Shown here one piece after another: positions 50,329-58,614 of a stretch of 64,000 nt of DNA. Origin of the DNA: DATAES01 sp963721305. GTDB lineage: Bacteria > Actinomycetota > Acidimicrobiia > Acidimicrobiales > JACDCH01. The stretch spans positions 806,001 through 870,000 of the forward strand of contig CAVRIR010000003.1 of NCBI GenBank assembly GCA_963721305.1, read 5' to 3'. The position numbers were made by a program, and so were the translations under genes. Position 1 is the first letter of the stretch. Each line of letters begins with the position of its first letter. The notes beneath the pieces were generated by a model, which saw nothing but the letters and a program-made list of their open reading frames with translations, did not search any database and was not told the DNA's origin.

Positions 50329-51531
50329 TCATGGTTCCGACGAGCCCTGCTTGGCCGCCCAAGTTTCGAGCCCGAGGCCCCAGAGACGGACGAACCCGGC
50401 CGAGTCCTCGTGGCGGAACACGTCCGCGCTGTCGTAGGTGGCGAGGCCGTAGTCGTAGAGGCTGTGCTCGCTGCGCCGACCGGTCACTTGGCACGAGCCC
50501 GGTTCGAGATGCAGGCGTACCTCACCGGTGACGAATCGCTGGGTCTCGTCGATGAACGCGTCGAGCGCCTGGCGGAGCGGGGAGAACCACAGGCCGTCGT
50601 AGACGAGCTCGGCGAACTTGATCTCGAGCCGCTGCTTCTCGCGAGCGAGGTCGCGTTCGTGGGTGATCGACTCGAGATCGGCATGGGCGGCGATCAGAGC
50701 GAGGCCCGACGGGCACTCGTAGGTCTCCCGGCTCTTGATGCCGACGCGACGGTTCTCGACCATGTCGAGCCGGCCCCATCCGTAGGAACCGACGATGGAA
50801 CCGACCCGCTCGATGAGCTCGACGAGCCCGATCGCCTCGCCGTCGACCGAGACCGGAACGCCCTGGTCGAACTCCACGACCAGGTCACGCGGCTCGGTCG
50901 CGGTCTGCTTCGTCAACGACCAGACGCCGGGAGGCGGGACTCGCCACGGGTCCTCCATCTCACCGCACTCGATCGCCCGGCCCCAGAGGTTGTCGTCGAT
51001 CGAGTACAGCTTCTCCTTCGTCGCGGTGATGGGGATGCCGTGGTCGTACGCATAGAGGATGCAGTCCTCGCGGGTCATCCCCCACGACCGGACGGGCGCG
51101 ACGACATCGAGGTCGGGCGCGAGAGCGCGCGTCGACACCTCGAAGCGGACCTGGTCGTTTCCCTTGCCGGTACAGCCGTGGGCGACGGCATCGGCGCCGT
51201 GCGTGCGCGCCGCGTCGACGAGATGCTTGACGATCACCGGGCGCGACAGTGCAGAGACGAGCGGGTACTTGCCCTCGTAGAGCGCGTTGGCCTTCAGTGC
51301 CGGTACGAGGAAGTCGCGGGCGAACTCGTCGCGCGCGTCGTCGATGATGCACTCGACTGCGCCCGCGGCTTCGGCGCGCGTGCGGATCGTTGCCTCGTCG
51401 ATCGTGCCGCCGTCCTGGCCGACGTTGACCGCGAGCGCGATGACCTCGACGCCGAGGTTGTCGATCATCCATCGCACCGCGACGGACGTGTCGAGTCCGC
51501 CGCTGTACGCCAAAACCACCCGCTTGGGCAT
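50329..51531 (-). CDS. argG: Argininosuccinate synthase
   Basis: A 400-residue ATP-dependent synthase starting KRVVLAYSGGLDTSVAV, with the N-type pyrophosphatase loop SGGLDTS. Citrulline/aspartate-binding blocks (GCTGKGNDQVRFE, ENRRVGIKSRETYE) follow. It condenses citrulline and aspartate. A 43-bp gap after argR may hold a further control element, but none was recognised. Motifs and length are normal. Confidence 0.96.
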   Translation of the reverse strand: MPKRVVLAYSGGLDTSVAVRWMIDNLGVEVIALAVNVGQDGGTIDEATIRTRAEAAGAVECIIDDARDEFARDFLVPALKANALYEGKYPLVSALSRPVIVKHLVDAARTHGADAVAHGCTGKGNDQVRFEVSTRALAPDLDVVAPVRSWGMTREDCILYAYDHGIPITATKEKLYSIDDNLWGRAIECGEMEDPWRVPPPGVWSLTKQTATEPRDLVVEFDQGVPVSVDGEAIGLVELIERVGSIVGSYGWGRLDMVENRRVGIKSRETYECPSGLALIAAHADLESITHERDLAREKQRLEIKFAELVYDGLWFSPLRQALDAFIDETQRFVTGEVRLHLEPGSCQVTGRRSEHSLYDYGLATYDSADVFRHEDSAGFVRLWGLGLETWAAKQGSSEP

Positions 51532-51574
51532 CAGAAGCTCCTGCTGCTGTCGTTTCGCAATTTCGAGAGTGCGT

Positions 51575-52070
51575 TCACAGTCCGGCCAGCTCGCTCAGGC
51601 GATTGGCCATCTTCGCCCCGCTCAGGCGTTCCGCCACGACGACGAGGATCGTGTCGTCGCCTGCCACCGTGCCGAGGACGCCGTTGATGCCCGCCCGGTC
51701 GATGGCGGATCCGACGACGTGCGCCGAGCCCGGTGGCGTGCGCAGGACGACGAGGTTGTGCGAGTGCGACACCTCGACCACCCAGTCGCCGAGCACGCGC
51801 CGGAGATGGTCCTCCGGTGTGCGCTGCTCCTTCGGCAGTTCGGGGATGGCGTAGACGCTCTCGCCGTCGCCGGCGCGCACCTTGATCGCGCTCAGGTCCT
51901 CGAGATCACGCGAGACGGTGGCCTGCGTGGCGATCACGCCGTCGCCGGCGAGCAGTTCGATGAGCTGGCCCTGACTGGCTGACCGGGTGCTGCTCGAGGA
52001 GGCGCGCGATGCGGTGCTGCCGCTGCTGCTTCGCGAGGCGCGGTGCACCGTTGTTCGTCGCCTTCCTCAT
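51575..52070 (-). CDS. argR: Arginine repressor ArgR (single-base frameshift)
   Basis: ArgR represses arg genes when bound to arginine. The N-terminal winged helix starts RKATNNGAPRLAKQQRQHRI and reaches LLEQHPVS. At about 51971-51984 a surplus C puts the rest in another frame; dropping it gives SQGQLIELLAGDGVIATQATVSRDLEDL, a perfect ArgR DNA-binding helix. The arginine-binding hexamer domain follows (PPGSAHVVGSAIDRAGINGVLGTVAGDDTILVV). ATG 52070 overlaps the argF stop. The strong conservation on both sides points to sequence error. Confidence 0.88.
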
Positions 52071-52960
52071 TGATTCGCCTCGACCAGCCACGAGAGCAAA
52101 CCGCGGAACGAGTGCATGCGGTTGTGTGCCTGTTCGTAGATCCGGCTGTGGGGTCCGTCGACCACCGACGCCGATGCCTCCTCGCCGCGGTGCACGGGAA
52201 GGCAGTGCATGAAGATCGCGCTCGGATCGGCGGCCTCCATGACTCGGTCGCTCACCTGGAACCCTTCGAACGCGCGTGCTCGTTGCTCGCTCTCGGCCTC
52301 GAATCCCATCGAGGTCCAGACGTCGGTGTGCACCGCGTCCGCGTCCTTGGCCGCCTCTTCCGGATGCGTCGTCACGAACGGGACGCAGCCGAGCGCCGCG
52401 AGAAGGTCGAGATCGAGATCGCTCGGACCGAAACCGGACGGGCAGGCGAGCCGCACCGTCATGCCGGTCATCGCGGCACCGATCGACAGCGAGCGTCCGA
52501 CGTTGTTGAAGTCGCCGACGTAGCACACCGTCCGACCGGCGAGTCCGCCGAGCTCCTGGCGCATCGTGAGCAGGTCCGCAAGGGCCTGGCACGGATGGGA
52601 TGCATCCGAGAGCAAGTTGACCACGGGGAGGGCATCGGCGGCTGCGAGCGCTTCGACGTCCGCGTGCTCGAACACGCGGGCACCCATGACGGCGTGGTAG
52701 CCGGCCAGAACGTGCGCGATGTCGCCCCACGGTTCACGGGCTCCCGGTTCGATCTCGTCGCGCTTCATCGTGATCGGGTGGCCACCGAGCTGCACGACGG
52801 CCATCTCGGACGAGTGACGCGTACGCAACGACGGTTTGGCGAAGTAGAGCGCGACGCCTGTGCCGTCGAGCGGACGGCCGAGGTCCGCCCGCTCGGCGCG
52901 GTCGAGCACCTCGGCGAGCTCATCGACCGACAGGTCGTCGACCTCGAGGAAGTGCCTCAT
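52067..52960 (-). CDS. argF: Ornithine carbamoyltransferase
   Basis: A 297-residue transcarbamylase: the carbamoyl-phosphate motif is SLRTR at residues 44-48 (STRTR in most), with HPCQALAD, DVWTSMG and HCLPVHRGEE downstream. It makes citrulline from ornithine and carbamoyl phosphate. The Leu for Thr swap lies at a position that hydrogen-bonds the phosphate, but Ser44 and both arginines remain. ATG 52960 overlaps the argD stop, and its stop overlaps argR (ATGA). Confidence 0.93.
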   Translation of the reverse strand: MRHFLEVDDLSVDELAEVLDRAERADLGRPLDGTGVALYFAKPSLRTRHSSEMAVVQLGGHPITMKRDEIEPGAREPWGDIAHVLAGYHAVMGARVFEHADVEALAAADALPVVNLLSDASHPCQALADLLTMRQELGGLAGRTVCYVGDFNNVGRSLSIGAAMTGMTVRLACPSGFGPSDLDLDLLAALGCVPFVTTHPEEAAKDADAVHTDVWTSMGFEAESEQRARAFEGFQVSDRVMEAADPSAIFMHCLPVHRGEEASASVVDGPHSRIYEQAHNRMHSFRGLLSWLVEANQ

Positions 52961-54113
52961 GCCGTCCCTGCTGCCAGGACCTTGCCCAGGATGGCGACGG
53001 CTTCGTCGATCTCGGCATCGCTGACCGTGAACGGCGGCGCAAGGCGCAGCGCCGTCGGCGTCACGGCGTTGACGACGAGGCCCGCCGCAAGGCAGTCGGC
53101 CGCGACCTTGCGTGCGTCGCGCCCATCCTCGAGTTGCGCGGCGATCAGCAGACCGAGTCCGCGCACGTCGTCGATGCCGTCGAGCCCGTCGAGCCCGTCG
53201 ACGAGTCGCTCGCCCGCCTGCTTCGCGGGTTCGGTGCGTCGATGCGCTGCATCTCGCCCAGCACCGCTCGCGCCGTCGCGGTCGCCAGCGGTTGGCCACC
53301 GAAGGTCGTCGCGTGGTCGCCGGGCTCGAACGCGCTCGCCACGTCGGCGCGGGCCCAGCACGCACCGATCGGCATGCCGTTGCCGAGCGCCTTCGCCATG
53401 GTCACGACGTCGGGTTCGATGCCGTAGTGCTGGAAGCCGAACCAGCGTCCGGTGCGCCCGAGGCCGGTCTGCACCTCGTCGAGCATCAACAGGATCCCCC
53501 GCTCGTCGCACAGCCGGCGAACGGCCTGCAGGTACTCCTGTGACGCCGGGTTCACGCCCCCCTCGCCCTGCACCGGCTCGAGCAATACCGCAGTCACGGA
53601 CGGATCGAGCGCCGCCTCGAGCGCGTCGACGTCGTCCCATGCCACGTGGCGGAACCCTTCGGGCAACGGTTGGAACGGCTCGTGCTTCTGCGGCTGGCCG
53701 GTCGCGTGCAGTGTCGCCAGGGAGCGGCCGTGGAACGAGCCGTACGCGCTGACCACGACGTGACGACCACGGCCTCCGAACTTGCGCGCCAGCTTGATGG
53801 CGCACTCGTTCGCCTCCGCGCCGGAGTTGCAGAAGAAGACCAGCCCGTCGCCGGCGTCGATCAACCGGTCGAGGGTCGCGGCGACGTCTTCACCGGGCTC
53901 GGTGCCGAACAGGTTCGACACGTGGAGCAGCGTGCGCGCCTGCTCGTTGATCGCATCGGCGACGACGGGGTTGGCGTGGCCGAGCGAGGTGACGGCAAGA
54001 CCGCACAGGAAGTCGAGGTACTCGTTGCCCGCGTCGTCCCACAGTCGCGTGCCCTCGCCGCGCACGAACGTGACGGGCTGGGGCGGATACGTGGGCATCA
54101 GATGCGAGCTCAT
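52957..54113 (-). CDS. argD: Acetylornithine aminotransferase (single-base frameshift)
   Basis: A class III PLP-dependent aminotransferase of about 385 residues: FLCGLAVTSLGHANP, FFCNSGAEANECAIKLARK, LDEVQTGLGRTG and the PLP-lysine motif AKALGNGMPIG. After LGEMQRIDAP (about 53227-53240) one base is missing; restoring it continues EPAKQAGERLVDGL to the end AILGKVLAAGTA. It converts N-acetylglutamate semialdehyde to N-acetylornithine. The gene is joined to argB upstream and argF downstream by ATGA overlaps. Error in the sequence is the likeliest cause, as both halves are well conserved. Confidence 0.9.
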
Positions 54114-54985
54114 GTCTCGTCCTCGGTGATCATCGTGCCGATGCCCTCGTCGGTGAACAGCTCGAGCAACAACACGTGCGGGATGCGGCCGTCCAGGATG
54201 TGTGCCGACGCGACGCCGCTGTCGACCGCGTGGACGCACGCCGCGATCTTCGGGATCATGCCGCCGGTGAGCGTGCCGGCATCGATCATCGCCTGCAGCT
54301 CCTTGGAGGAGATGCGGCTGACGAGGGACGCTGGATCATCGATGTCGCGCAGCAGACCTTCCACGTCGGTCAAGTAGACGATCTTCTCGGCGTCGAGTGC
54401 CTCCGCGATCGCGCCGGCCACGGTGTCGGCGTTGATGTTGTACGCCTGGCCTGCCTCGTCGGTGCCGATGGTCGACACGACCGGGATGAGGTCTTCGGCC
54501 AAGAGGCGATGGAGGATCGTGGGGTTCACCGCGTGGACGTCGCCGACGAACCCGAGATCGGGATGGCGTGCCGTCGCGAGGATCAGCCCGGCGTCCTCGC
54601 CGCTGAGCCCGACCGCGAGCGGACCGTGGACGTTGACAGCCGACACGATGTCGCGGTTGATCTTGCCCACGAGGACCATGCGGGCGACGTCGAGGCTGTC
54701 GGCATCTGTGACCCGCAGTCCGTCGCGGAACTCGGGCACCATGCCGAGGCGCTCCATCAGCGCGCTGATCTGGGGACCGCCGCCGTGCACGACCACCGGT
54801 CGCAGACCGACCGACCGCATGAGCACGACGTCCTCCGCGAACTGCCGCGCGAGACCCGCGTCGGCCATCGCGTTGCCGCCGTACTTCACGACGACGGTCG
54901 CGCCGCGGAACCGCCGGATGTACGGCAGCGCCTCGACGAGGATCTCCGTGCGCATCGCCGCCGCATCCGATGTCGTCGCGCTCAC
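54110..54985 (-). CDS. argB: Acetylglutamate kinase
   Basis: A 291-residue amino-acid kinase: VVVKYGGNAMAD binds ATP, VVVHGGGPQIS binds N-acetylglutamate, and the C-terminal NINADTVAGAIAEAL and GGMIPKIAACVHAV are family blocks. It phosphorylates N-acetylglutamate, the usual feedback-controlled step. GTG 54985 overlaps the argJ stop (GTGA). There is no N-terminal helix extension of the arginine-sensitive hexameric type beyond about 20 residues, so feedback inhibition is uncertain. Confidence 0.95.
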   Translation of the reverse strand: MSATTSDAAAMRTEILVEALPYIRRFRGATVVVKYGGNAMADAGLARQFAEDVVLMRSVGLRPVVVHGGGPQISALMERLGMVPEFRDGLRVTDADSLDVARMVLVGKINRDIVSAVNVHGPLAVGLSGEDAGLILATARHPDLGFVGDVHAVNPTILHRLLAEDLIPVVSTIGTDEAGQAYNINADTVAGAIAEALDAEKIVYLTDVEGLLRDIDDPASLVSRISSKELQAMIDAGTLTGGMIPKIAACVHAVDSGVASAHILDGRIPHVLLLELFTDEGIGTMITEDET

Positions 54986-56141
54986 GACGTCCCCATGTTC
55001 TCGTCGATGTACGCGTGCGTGAGGTCGTTGGTGTGCACGTGATAGTGGGCCGATCCCGTACCGAGCACGCACGTGATGGTGAACTCGTCTCGCGCCGCGA
55101 CCGCGGTTGCGTCCTCCCCCGTCGGCCCGAGTCCTCTGGCGACCACCACGTCGTCGTAGGCGATGGTGATCGCTCCCATGTCCACTGACACGCCGGCGAC
55201 ACCGATCTCGGACAGCACCCGGCCCCAGTAGGGATCCGAGCCGTACAGGCTCGACTTCACGAGAAGGCTGCCCGCGAGCTTGCGGGCGACGACTTCGGCT
55301 TCCGCATCGCTTGCGGCCTGTTCGACCGCGATGGTGACGACCTTGGTGTGGCCTTCGGCGTCGCGCACCATCTGCATGGCGAGTGAGTCACACGCATCGG
55401 CGAGCGCCTGAGCGAAGGCGTCGAGATCGTGTGGCGCGCCCGACGATCCGCCGGCGAGGACGAGGACGGTGTCGTTCGTGCTCGTGCAACCGTCGACGAC
55501 GATGCGATTGAAGGACGCTCTCACCGCTCTCGTCAGCATGTCGTGGAGTGGTGCGGGTTCGACGGCCGCGTCGGTGGTGAGGACGGCGAGCATCGTGGCC
55601 ATGTTCGGAGCGAGCATGGCCGCGCCCTTCGCCATCCCGCCGATCGTCCAGCCGTCACCGTTGACGATCACCTGCTTCGGGACGGTGTCGGTGGTCATGA
55701 TCGCCCGGGCCGCGTCGGCTCCCGCCTGTTCTCCTGCCGCCCGGGCCAGTGCCAGTTCAGGGATGCCGCGCTCGAGCGGCGCGGGGTCGAGCGGGATGCC
55801 GATGAGACCGGTCGAGCAGACGAGCACGTCGTCGGGAGCGCAGCCGAGCTCCTTCCCGGTGCGCGCACACATCTCGTTGGCGACGTCGACGTCGGTTCCG
55901 GTCGCGCAGTTGGCGTTGCCACTGTTCAGCACGACGGCCGCGGCGCGACCGCCAGTGGACGCGAGGTGCTCACGCGGACGCGCACCGGGCCTGCGCAGGC
56001 GAGGTTCTGGGTGAACACGCCGGCCGCGGAGACGGGGCGGCCGTCTGCCGTCGCGACCAGCGACAAGTCGGGCGCGCCGGACTCCTTGATGCCGCAGTGC
56101 AGTCCAGCGGCCACGAATCCTCGCGGCGCGGTGACGCTCAC
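54982..56141 (-). CDS. argJ: Glutamate N-acetyltransferase/amino-acid acetyltransferase ArgJ (single-base frameshift)
   Basis: ArgJ transfers acetyl from N-acetylornithine to glutamate, recycling the acetyl group. The N-terminal part is TAPRGFVAAGLHCGIK, then AGVFTQNLACAGPVRV. At about 55970-55985 one base is missing; restoring it gives REHLASTGG and then VVLNSGNANCATGTD. The self-cleavage site lies in APNMATMLAVLTTDA, where the Thr becomes the nucleophile of the beta chain. GTG 56141 overlaps the argC stop (GTGA). A sequence error is likely; if real, the operon would lack ornithine acetyltransferase. Confidence 0.9.
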
Positions 56142-57154
56142 GGGTACACGCCCACCGCGCTGAGCCCCGCTGTCTCTGAGAGGCCGAGCGCGAGGTTGGC
56201 GCACTGCACCGCCTGCCCGCTCGCGCCTTTCACCAGGTTGTCGATGGCGCAGAGGCTGACGATCCAGCCGGTGCGCTCGTCGGCACGGACGGTCACGTGT
56301 GCGGTGTTGGAACCGAGCGTGGCCTTGGTCGAGGGTGGCGCGTCGCTCACGACGACGAACGGCTCAGTGTCGTACGCCTCGTGCAACACGTCGAGCAGCC
56401 CGCCCGTCGTGAGCGTCGAGTCGGAGGCTGCAGGCCGCGCGTAGCAAGTGGCGAGGATCCCCCGATTCATGGGCGCGAGGTGCGGCGTGAAGAGCACCTG
56501 CGCGCCGAGGTTCTGTTCGATCTCGGCCGTGTGCCGGTGGTCGAGCAACCCGTAGGCGACGAAGTCCTCGTCCGTACCGCAGAACGGGTACTTGCCTCGT
56601 CCCGCGCCGGACACGCCGCTTGCGGCATCGACGACGATGCCGGTCGGCTCGATCAGTCCGGCTCGCGCGAGCGGCGCGAGCGCGAGAGTGGCTGCGGTCG
56701 GGTAGCAACCGGGTGCGGCCACGAGCGCGGCGGACGTGAGCGCGTCACGGAACAGCTCGGGAAGGCCGTACACGAAGTCGCCGAGGAGGTCCGGCGCGGT
56801 GTGCGCCTCGCCGTACCACTGCGCGTAGACGCCGGGATCGGTCAGGCGGAAGTCCGCCGCGAGGTCGACGACGTGCTTGACCCGCGTGCGCAACTCGGGC
56901 ATGAGCGCCTGCGACGCGCCGTGCGGGAGTCCGCAGAAGACGAGATCGAGGCCGTCGATGGCATCGACGTCATACGGCTGGAACACGAGCGACGGGTAGG
57001 CGGCGGCCAGACTCGGGTAGAGGTCGGCGACCTTCGTGCCTGCTTGCGTGTCGCCGGTGGCGATCTCGACCGTCAGGTCCGGATGGTTGGCACAGACTCG
57101 CAACAGCTCGGCACCGGTGAATCCCGACGCGCCGACGATCCCGATCTGAGCCAT
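56138..57154 (-). CDS. argC: N-acetyl-gamma-glutamyl-phosphate reductase
   Basis: A 338-residue NADPH-dependent reductase: Rossmann motif GIVGASGFTGAELLR at the N-terminus, the catalytic Cys in VAAPGCYPTAA and the GVSGAGR loop. It reduces N-acetylglutamyl phosphate to the semialdehyde. The first gene of argCJBDFRGH, with two candidate ArgR boxes in the 35 bp upstream of the start. The start ATG is well set by the nucleotide-binding strand. Confidence 0.95.
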   Translation of the reverse strand: MAQIGIVGASGFTGAELLRVCANHPDLTVEIATGDTQAGTKVADLYPSLAAAYPSLVFQPYDVDAIDGLDLVFCGLPHGASQALMPELRTRVKHVVDLAADFRLTDPGVYAQWYGEAHTAPDLLGDFVYGLPELFRDALTSAALVAAPGCYPTAATLALAPLARAGLIEPTGIVVDAASGVSGAGRGKYPFCGTDEDFVAYGLLDHRHTAEIEQNLGAQVLFTPHLAPMNRGILATCYARPAASDSTLTTGGLLDVLHEAYDTEPFVVVSDAPPSTKATLGSNTAHVTVRADERTGWIVSLCAIDNLVKGASGQAVQCANLALGLSETAGLSAVGVYP

Positions 57155-57155
57155 C

Positions 57156-57189
57156 GCATGATCATACGCCGCCGCGCATGATTATTCAC
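57156..57189 (-). promoter_or_regulatory. Two candidate ArgR operator half-sites ahead of argC
   Basis: On the minus strand GTGAATAATCATG (57177-57189) and GTATGATCATGC (57156-57167) match the AT-rich TGAATAATTATTCA-type ARG box and lie immediately upstream of the argC start, 21 bp apart centre to centre, as the two boxes of ArgR-controlled promoters usually do. In a very GC-rich genome such AT-rich patches stand out. Binding is inferred. Confidence 0.5.
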
Positions 57190-57223
57190 AACTGAACCGT
57201 GAGGTGGTCGACCCCCGGACCCG

Positions 57224-58543
57224 TCACGGCTGCAACGGGACGTCGTGTATGGCCTCGATCAGATCGTCCGTCGAGACGAACGTGCCTCTCCTGGTCTTCG
57301 CGATCACGCACACCGACATGGCGATCAACGCCGTACCGGCGCCGAGAACCGAGGACAGCTCGATGCGGGTGTAGAGCGAGAGCGGTGCGAACACGACGAG
57401 GCCGAGGACGAACGCACCGACCGATCCGAGCCAGCTGAGCGCCACCTGGTTCTGTCCGTGCAGGGCGATGAGCGCCTGCGACACCGCTAGGGCGAGCATG
57501 TACGCCGCGCTGCCGGCGGCCAGGAGCACGAGGTCGCTCCGCCCCAGATTGGCGTCGAACGCCTTGTCGACCACGAACGGCCCGACGATCAGCGCGCCGG
57601 CGACACCCACGGCCCCGACGGCGGCCACCACGGCGACGAGCTTCCTGAAGCCGGCCCTGAACTCGTCGATCTGGCCGGTGGTGGCGAGGCTGCTGAGCTT
57701 CGGCAAGAGGGCGGCCTGCACGGCCTGGAAGAGGAACAGGGGCAGCCGGGCCACCACGACGCCGACGAAGAACGTGGCCACGATCTCGTCCGCGTTGGGA
57801 CCGGTGGCGAGCAGCTTCACCGCCACCACGCCACCGTTGACGAGCGCCTGGGCCAGCACCGACGCGGCGAGCAGCGCGCCGAGTGATGCGGACAGCTCGG
57901 AGTACGGCGCATCCGGCCCGGGCGTGACAAGGCCCTTCTGGCCCCGGACCGCTGCCATCGCCGCGAGGATCGGGGCCAGGCCGAGCACGACGCCGTAGGG
58001 GCCGGCCGCCTTCACGCCGATGACCGCGAGCACCAAGCAGCCGGCGAGCCGGACGACCCCCTCGCCTCCGACGTACACCGCGTACGGGCCGAAGCGTCCG
58101 AGGCCGGACACCGTTCCGCGGGCGAGATGGCCCATGTAGTAGCCGACGAGCCCCAGGAGGAGCCCGACGAGCAGGAGCCACTGGTCGCTGAAGAGCTGCT
58201 CGACGATGACCTTCCCGGTCACGATGCCGATGAGCAGCAGCAGGGCGAGCAACACCCCGCCGAGCGTCGCCGCCCGCCGGATCAGGGGGCCGCTGCCCTG
58301 GCTGCGGGTACGCCGTGCCGCGAGGGCGCGACTGACCTCTTGTTCGAGTGGCAGGAAGAACCCCGGTCCCAGGGTGAACAGGAGCGCCCAGAGCACACCG
58401 AGCGGTCCGTACGCGGAACTGCCCAACGCCGCCTTCGCAATGGTCAGGTAGGCGTACGTGGTGATGCCGGCGACGACGAGCCCGACGCCGACCTGGATGG
58501 TGCCCTCGGGCAGGGCGTCGGTCACCTTGGAGCGATCGATCAT
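57224..58543 (-). CDS. Polysaccharide flippase-like membrane protein (MOP superfamily)
   Basis: A 439-residue protein with about twelve to fourteen hydrophobic segments and few polar loops, starting at ATG 58543 (MIDRSKVTDALPEG). The first helix pair and the FFLPLEQEVSRALAARR loop resemble Wzx/MATE-like flippases that move lipid-linked sugars across the membrane. There is no polysaccharide operon nearby; it sits between pheT and argC on the same strand. The substrate is unknown. The assignment rests on topology and overall resemblance only. Confidence 0.65.
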   Translation of the reverse strand: MIDRSKVTDALPEGTIQVGVGLVVAGITTYAYLTIAKAALGSSAYGPLGVLWALLFTLGPGFFLPLEQEVSRALAARRTRSQGSGPLIRRAATLGGVLLALLLLIGIVTGKVIVEQLFSDQWLLLVGLLLGLVGYYMGHLARGTVSGLGRFGPYAVYVGGEGVVRLAGCLVLAVIGVKAAGPYGVVLGLAPILAAMAAVRGQKGLVTPGPDAPYSELSASLGALLAASVLAQALVNGGVVAVKLLATGPNADEIVATFFVGVVVARLPLFLFQAVQAALLPKLSSLATTGQIDEFRAGFRKLVAVVAAVGAVGVAGALIVGPFVVDKAFDANLGRSDLVLLAAGSAAYMLALAVSQALIALHGQNQVALSWLGSVGAFVLGLVVFAPLSLYTRIELSSVLGAGTALIAMSVCVIAKTRRGTFVSTDDLIEAIHDVPLQP

Positions 58544-58614
58544 GGATGCTGGCGGCAGCCTATGGGGCGTGAGACGGGCGGACTGTGCATGGGTTGGCTG
58601 TGAGTCGGAGGGTG

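Noticed and set aside
51971..51984. Programmed ribosomal frameshifting in argR (and similarly der, tyrA, argD, argJ)
   Set aside because: No shared slippery heptamer or downstream pseudoknot was seen, and the shifts differ in direction and context between genes.
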